Source: Chryseobacterium sp. CH25 (GTDB lineage Bacteria > Bacteroidota > Bacteroidia > Flavobacteriales > Weeksellaceae). Taken from it: DNA of 64,000 nucleotides. The DNA lies in contig NZ_NRQT01000005.1 in the NCBI RefSeq assembly GCF_004119455.1, forward strand, positions 248,001 through 312,000, read 5' to 3'. This document shows, in pieces, positions 59,222 to 64,000 of this stretch. The notes under the pieces are model-generated. The model saw nothing but the letters and a program-made list of their open reading frames with translations. It had not been told where the DNA came from and searched no databases. The position numbers and the translations under genes were made by a program. How positions within the stretch are numbered: the stretch's first letter is position 1; each line of letters opens with the position of its first letter.

Positions 59222-59614
59222 ATGAATACAAAAACAGCCTATTTTTTCCTTCGTTTATCAATGGGAATCAATTTTTTCGGTCATGGTTTGGTGAGATTAA
59301 CCAAGCTTCAGGATTTTGCTGACGGAATGATGAAAGGTTTTGAAAAAAGCTGGCTTCCCCAGCTATTTGTGCAAATGTTCAGTACTGCACTTCCCTTTTT
59401 AGAATTTACAATAGGGTTTATGCTTATTATTGGCTTTAAGATGAGAATTGCTACAATGGCGGGAGCTTCCCTCATTATTCTGCTGTTATTGGGCAGCAGT
59501 ACTGTTGAGAATTGGGAAGCAATGGGAATTCAGATGATCTACGCAGGATTGTTTTATATCCTGATTTCCAGAATGGATGATAATGCTCTCTCACTGGACA
59601 GAAATAGCAAATAA
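59222..59614 (+). CDS. DoxX-family membrane protein
   Basis: A 130-residue protein with four helices, N-terminal RLSMGINFFGHGLVRLTKLQ, then LPFLEFTIGFMLIIGF and AGASLIILLLLGSSTV. The HG and R positions match DoxX/TQO-small-subunit-like proteins. Co-transcribed with the deacetylase; function unknown. Confidence 0.87.
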   Translation: MNTKTAYFFLRLSMGINFFGHGLVRLTKLQDFADGMMKGFEKSWLPQLFVQMFSTALPFLEFTIGFMLIIGFKMRIATMAGASLIILLLLGSSTVENWEAMGIQMIYAGLFYILISRMDDNALSLDRNSK

Positions 59615-59615
59615 T

Positions 59616-59665
59616 AAAAGAGAAAGTAAACTGAAAAGATCATCCAGTTTATTTTCTCTCTTTTT
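59616..59665. terminator. Terminator hairpin
   Basis: Near-perfect 17-bp stem AAAAGAGAAAGTAAACT with 13-base loop and a TTTTTG tail, between convergent DoxX and GNAT genes. Confidence 0.75.
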
Positions 59666-59678
59666 GTTTCTTCATCTA

Positions 59679-60176
59679 TTATGATTCTTTTGAATATAAA
59701 AAATAAGCGAGTTCTCTGTTTTCTTCTATCAGATTTTCGTTTCTGTTAAATCCACATTTGAGAAGGACTTTTTGAGAACCGATATTATCAAGATCTGTTA
59801 CGGCAACAATTTCTTTCTTTTCATCTGTTGAAAGACAGTGGCTGGTAAGGGCTTTGCATATTTGAGTTCCGATTCCTTTTCCCCAATAGTTTTCTCCAAG
59901 GATGTATCCAATTTCTGCCTGATCTGGGTTATGATGAAAATCTCTGGCCAGACACATTCCAACAAAATCATCATTCTGAGCATCAAATATTCCCCATCTG
60001 CTGAATGGCCCTTCTTTATAATCTAGCAAAGCTTTTTCAAACATCTCTTTAAATTCTTCAGGAGATTTGTAAGGCAGATGACGGGTAACATTTTCATTTT
60101 TAAAAAGATTCAAAAATAAATCGAGTTCCTGAGGGACAAATTCCCGTATGATGATGGTATCGTTTTTATAGTACAT
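59679..60176 (-). CDS. GNAT N-acetyltransferase (RimJ/RimL-like)
   Basis: A 165-residue RimJ-type acetyltransferase: IIREFVPQELDLFLNLFKNE, AEIGYILGENYWGKGIGTQI (acetyl-CoA loop), and AVTDLDNIGSQKVLLKCGFN. Such enzymes acetylate protein N-termini or small amines. No operon partners. Confidence 0.87.
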   Translation of the reverse strand: MYYKNDTIIIREFVPQELDLFLNLFKNENVTRHLPYKSPEEFKEMFEKALLDYKEGPFSRWGIFDAQNDDFVGMCLARDFHHNPDQAEIGYILGENYWGKGIGTQICKALTSHCLSTDEKKEIVAVTDLDNIGSQKVLLKCGFNRNENLIEENRELAYFLYSKES

Positions 60177-60269
60177 AAGAATAATTTGCTTTTGAAATTG
60201 ATGAATAAAATTACAGAAATAAACTTATAATTGCCGATAAAACCTGATAATATTCGTAATAAAACAAAA

Positions 60270-60293
60270 ATGGGCTTAAAAAATTAAGCCCAT
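60270..60293. terminator. Hairpin, terminator-like
   Basis: 9-bp stem ATGGGCTTA with loop AAAAAAT, between the GNAT gene start and the remnant at 60372-60469. Confidence 0.6.
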
Positions 60294-60371
60294 CTTGTAT
60301 TCAACAAGTGAATAACTAACATATCAATACTAAATTATTTCATTAAATGCATCTGTTTAAAAAGCTTTAAA

Positions 60372-60469
60372 TCAGTTTGTAACCGCTTTGAAGTAGTAAT
60401 CAGGAAAGAAAGGTTCCATTTCCAGAATACTGCCCATCTTCAATATTGTATTGATATAGCATTCTGATC
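60372..60469 (-). pseudogene. C-terminal coding remnant, unidentified
   Basis: On the minus strand after the metalloprotease stop, one frame reads CYINTILKMGSILEMEPFFP then DYYFKAVTN and stops at 60372. It has no start of its own. It may be the tail of a deleted gene; short and uncertain. Confidence 0.3.
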
Positions 60470-62616
60470 CTATTTTTTAATGAATTTTTGGGAAGACTTC
60501 CCTAAAGAAGTTTCAATATCAATTAAATAAGCTCCGCTTAGGAAGTTTTTAACATCAACTTTGTCACCAGTAACTTTAGCATTCATTTTTCTTCCAAACA
60601 TGTCATAAACAGAAATTGATTTAATTTTTCCTTTTGTTTTAATATTCAATACATCAGAAACTGGATTTGGATAGATGGAGGTTTCTGAGTTTGTTGTATC
60701 AACGTCTGAAGTGGATAATGATGATAATACACAAGGTGTTGTAATACTGCCATTTGGTTGTGTATTATATCCATACTCTGTGACAGAATAACCTGAACCA
60801 TTGGCCCCAACAATCAGTTTGAAATAGCCGTTAATATTGTAACCTTCAAATTGGTTTCTAAAACCAACATAAGCGGTTTTGCCAGACCAGTTAGTGTATG
60901 TAGGAGTATATACGTCAAGTTGCCCTGGAGTACCAGTTGGGTAACCTATATTATTTGCATTAGTTATAGTGGTACAAGCCGGAATTAAACTAATATTTCT
61001 TGTTCCTGTTTCACATACTAATCCTTTCCAATAGGTTTCCAATTTTAATTGATTGGCTCCATAGTACCAAGCGCCATACCCTGCATCATCACTAAGCTCC
61101 GGGTTAATGATAAAATATTTCCAAGTTGCCCCGGAGTTGGTTGTTACTGTTGTTACATTTGGGTTGGCATAACTTTCCAGAGGATTTCCTGTAACGATTT
61201 TATACGGATCTTTGTAAGAAAAAGTTAATGCCAAAGCTGTAGTTGATCCTAATGAAGTTACGCCTCCTGTTATAGCCGGATTCAGGAATGTAATTGACGA
61301 ATTCAGGACCTGACTTTTAGGATGACTGGTTGCTGCACCATTTATGGTAAGTGTAGCAGTAGTAGGGCTTGTAACTGCTATAGCTGCTGTTAATCCTGAT
61401 GGTAATGAAGAAGTGAAATGTATTCCTGCAGTAAGAATTGTTCCATTGGGTACGGCAAATGTTGCTCCGTTTAGCGTAATCGTTGATTTAGGGGCAGATG
61501 CTACTGTTCCATCTAATGACACGGCTCCATTATTGTTTAAGTTCTCTGTAAATGTACTGTTGCTAAGGGTTAATTTAGGCGGAGTATTGGCAACTCCGGT
61601 TGCGGCTAAGTTGGCAGGTTGCCATAAATTTATTCGCGATGGATGGTTTAATGCTGCCAGCATTCTGTCAACCTGTCCATTGGTAAACATTTTATAACAA
61701 CCGGAAGAACCATTGTATCCCATATAGTTTTCAACGTTTACTTTTTGTCCGAGACAATTGTTTCCAGTTGTACATCCTAATCCGGAAGAAGTATTTTCTA
61801 CAGGAGTGTCAGCAACACCATCACCATCATTAGTTGGGTTTGCAGTTGAACATGGAACATTAAACGTGTGTTGAAGATTTAACCAATGCCCAAATTCGTG
61901 AGTAAATGTATCAGAAAACTCGTTTGAAGCTGCTGTACCAGCAGCATTAAATATATAACGCCCATTATAAACAACTCTGGCTGTATTTACTGAAGTCATA
62001 TATGAATCCGGATACCAGGCAACTCCCGATTGATATAAATCTTTATCAGCATATAGATCATTTTGGATATACACATTCATATATTTTGTATTATTCCATG
62101 CATCTGCGCCAATTTCTGTATCATATCCGCCTCCATTGCCATATCCACCTTTGAAAGGGTGAAAAATCACTCCGCTTGTTGCTTTTCCGGTTGGATCAAT
62201 TTTAGCTAATCGAAATTCAATATTTAACGCTCCTCTGATAGATTGGAAGTCAGGATCTACAGTATTTGAATCAGTGTTGATTCCATTGAAATTTAAATTG
62301 ATTTGTTGCAGTAAGTCAACTACTTTTTGGTAATTTACTTTTACATTACTTTGAGATTCTCCATAAACATGGAAAACCACAGGGATGATGTAGGTTGGAT
62401 TGTTAGCCCTATTATTTAACGAATTTCTGTTTGATCCCCTTTTTTTATGAAATCTTTGGTGTATCTCTCAAAATTTTCATAATCAGCCTTAGCTTTAGGG
62501 TGCAGTTCAAAATGTTTTTTCATCATTTCATCTGCTTTACACTCATGAGGTCTGTTTTCTTGAGCAAAACCTATTATTGGAAATAGGGACATAATTAATA
62601 ATGATTTAATTTTCAT
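60470..62616 (-). CDS. Secreted M43 metalloprotease with T9SS tail (frameshifted)
   Basis: Pappalysin-type zinc protease. The 5' part (62416-62616) gives a signal peptide (MKIKSLLIMSLFPIIGFAQ) and pro-region; the main frame (60470-62380) begins YIIPVVFHVYGESQ and holds HEFGHWLNLQHTF with the HExxHxxGxxH zinc site, the Met-turn VENYMGY, a linker beta domain and a T9SS type A tail (YPNPVSDVLNIKTKG, YDMFGRKMN, ending QKFIKK). The two parts are out of frame by one base. One added base in the A7/G4 run (62436-62446) joins them with about 20 coherent codons. Restored length is about 715 residues. Likely extracellular protein degradation. Confidence 0.87.
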
Positions 62617-62849
62617 GATTTTTTGGATTTGGGTGTTAATAAATTATTTTAATAATCAAATTGTTTTATGCTTAATTAACCTGTTTAATTGGTTCTAGAA
62701 TGATTTTAACTTGCCTACAACTTTGCCATCCTTTATCATCAAGTTCTGTGGGATAATGCTTATCTCATGATTGTTAATTTTCTGGGAACTCTTTCTTTAA
62801 AAAAATTAAACAGGTTCAAATAATAATTTGGTGTGTTATGTGATGTTTT

Positions 62850-64000
62850 TTAACTAAATCTTTCAGGATTAAAAATTCTGATATCAACAGTTGGTTTCTC
62901 TTCATTGGCCAGCTCAGAAACTGTTTTTCCGAAAATAGGTCCGAGACTTAAGCCCATCATTCCGCCTCCACCAGCAATAATCAGATTTTTTAGCTTCGAA
63001 GATTGGCCCAGATAAGGAAGTCCATCCGGTGCACAAGGTCTATAGCCGAACCATATTTCCGATTCTTTAGGTAACTTAACTTGAAAATCAGGCATATATT
63101 TAGGAATAGAATTTACGATCCCCTCTACTCTTTTCATATTCACTTTATTATGATGGGACGCCAGTTCCATGGTTCCTCCAAAACGGATCTGCCCGTTCAT
63201 TGGGGTTACCGCTACTCTTGCTTCCAGTAATAATGCTGCATGTTCCAATCTGTTGACTGGATTTTCAGGAGTATGCATGAAGGAATATCCTTTCCAGGCA
63301 TTAGTTGAATTTTAATGCCTGCTTTTTGCGCTAATTCAGGTAAAAATGAGCCTCCGGTCATGATGAAACGATCTGCTGAAAACTTGTTACCATTGGCGAT
63401 TACTGCTTTAATGGTATTCCCAACTGTTTCATAGGCTGTTACTTGATGCTGTGTATGGAAAGTGACCCCATTATTTTTAAGGTAAGAAATCATTTGTTTC
63501 ATCAGCTTCATGGGATTCATGTGACCGTCACATTTGTAATTAACTCCTCCAATAACATCCAGTTGAACATTTGGTTCCAGGGTCTGAATTTCCTTTTTGT
63601 CAAGGATATCAACAGACAGTCCCAAATTGATGGCTTTATAGGCTAATTCTGTTTCTTCTTCCGCTACTTTTTCTGTTTTATAGAGCATCAGAATTCCGTT
63701 TTGATTCAATTCAAAATTAAATTCTTCTTTTCCGGCAATTTCATTGTAAAGGCTGCTGCTTGCGAGATTGAGATCCCTGATTGCTTGTGCAGAACGGTCT
63801 ACATGGCTCTGATTAGAATGTTTCAGAAATTTTAACCCCCAGGATAATAACTGAGTACTGAGTGAGGGCTTTACATAAAACGGACTTTTACTGTCGAACA
63901 TCCAACGGATTCCCTGTGCAACAACTCCGGGTGCAGCCAAAGGGGTAAAATGGCTGGGTACAATCATGCCTGCATTGCCATAAGAGCAATTGTTGCTAAG
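62850..64000 (-). CDS. dadA: D-amino-acid dehydrogenase (DadA-like), partial, frameshifted
   Basis: An FAD-dependent DAO-family oxidoreductase. At the window edge the frame is still open (SNNCSYGNAGMIVPSHFTPL), so the N-terminal FAD-binding residues lie beyond 64000. Then come SVDILDKKEIQTLEPNV, CDGHMNPMKLMKQM and KLPKESEIWFGYRPCAPDGL with LIIAGGGGMMGLSLGP near the end. The frame breaks at 63291-63293: one added A in MPGK restores MPGKGYSFMHTPENP. It oxidises D-amino acids (D-alanine type) to keto acids, passing electrons to the quinone pool. Confidence 0.85.

Overview
The window comes from an AT-rich member of the Bacteroidota, most likely a Chryseobacterium-type flavobacterium (family Weeksellaceae). 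Support for this: four genes end in type IX secretion (T9SS) sorting tails, there are two TonB-dependent receptors, lipoproteins follow the Bacteroidota pattern, promoters look like TTG plus TAnnTTTG, and short peptides carry KKLxxxxLKxIxG-type leaders. I see no rRNA, tRNA, CRISPR array, insertion sequence or prophage. It reads as ordinary chromosome with several decayed gene fragments and many intergenic repeats.

Layout. 1-3.7 kb: the end of a T9SS protein, a threonine aldolase with a frameshifted start, a phosphotransferase and a lipoprotein. 3.8-9.8 kb (minus strand): a c-heme lipoprotein, a catalase-like protein whose frame runs into the N-terminus of a LodA/GoxA-type cysteine tryptophylquinone (CTQ) oxidase, the oxidase body, and a LodB-like flavoprotein. 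10-15 kb: an aldehyde dehydrogenase remnant, then the ArsR/SRPBCC/YdeI/DoxX/DUF4256 cluster, an XRE regulator and a SymE-like toxin. 15.6-23.3 kb: a YdcF protein, a VOC protein, two acidic unknowns, an S41 peptidase, and a BspA-like T9SS surface protein. 23.5-31.3 kb: a ZnuD-like receptor, a Crp/Fnr regulator with an acetyltransferase, two ferritin-like proteins, a fasciclin protein, an msrB remnant and an ECF sigma/anti-sigma pair. 31.4-36.4 kb: metE under a cobalamin riboswitch, an Lrp regulator, a Gly-rich leader peptide gene and a LexA-like regulator. 36.5-40 kb: alkaline phosphatase, a COG0523 GTPase, MerC and a Zur-like regulator. 42.9-57.2 kb: a complete assimilatory sulfate reduction locus (APS reductase, CysDN, CysE, CysK, CobA, CysJI, a receptor, and a siroheme synthase-TSUP fusion) behind an Rrf2 regulator. 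57-64 kb: an AraC regulator, a deacetylase, DoxX, GNAT, a T9SS M43 metalloprotease and a D-amino-acid dehydrogenase running off the window.

How the genes work together. The sulfur genes take sulfate to cysteine, including the siroheme that sulfite reductase needs. A shared palindrome, AATGCAA-N5-TTGCATT, lies before the ZnuD-like receptor, before alkaline phosphatase and between the Zur gene and MerC/COG0523. It predicts a local zinc regulon. The oxidase cluster pairs a probable peroxide-forming quinone enzyme with a catalase fold, a c-heme protein and its maturation flavoprotein.

Quality warning. Several reading frames break at homopolymer runs and are restored by adding one base of the same kind (near 892, 6932, 8281, 9790, 13565, 62441 and 63292). 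This pattern suggests uncorrected single-base deletions in the assembly rather than many independent mutations, so the broken genes listed here are probably intact in the organism.
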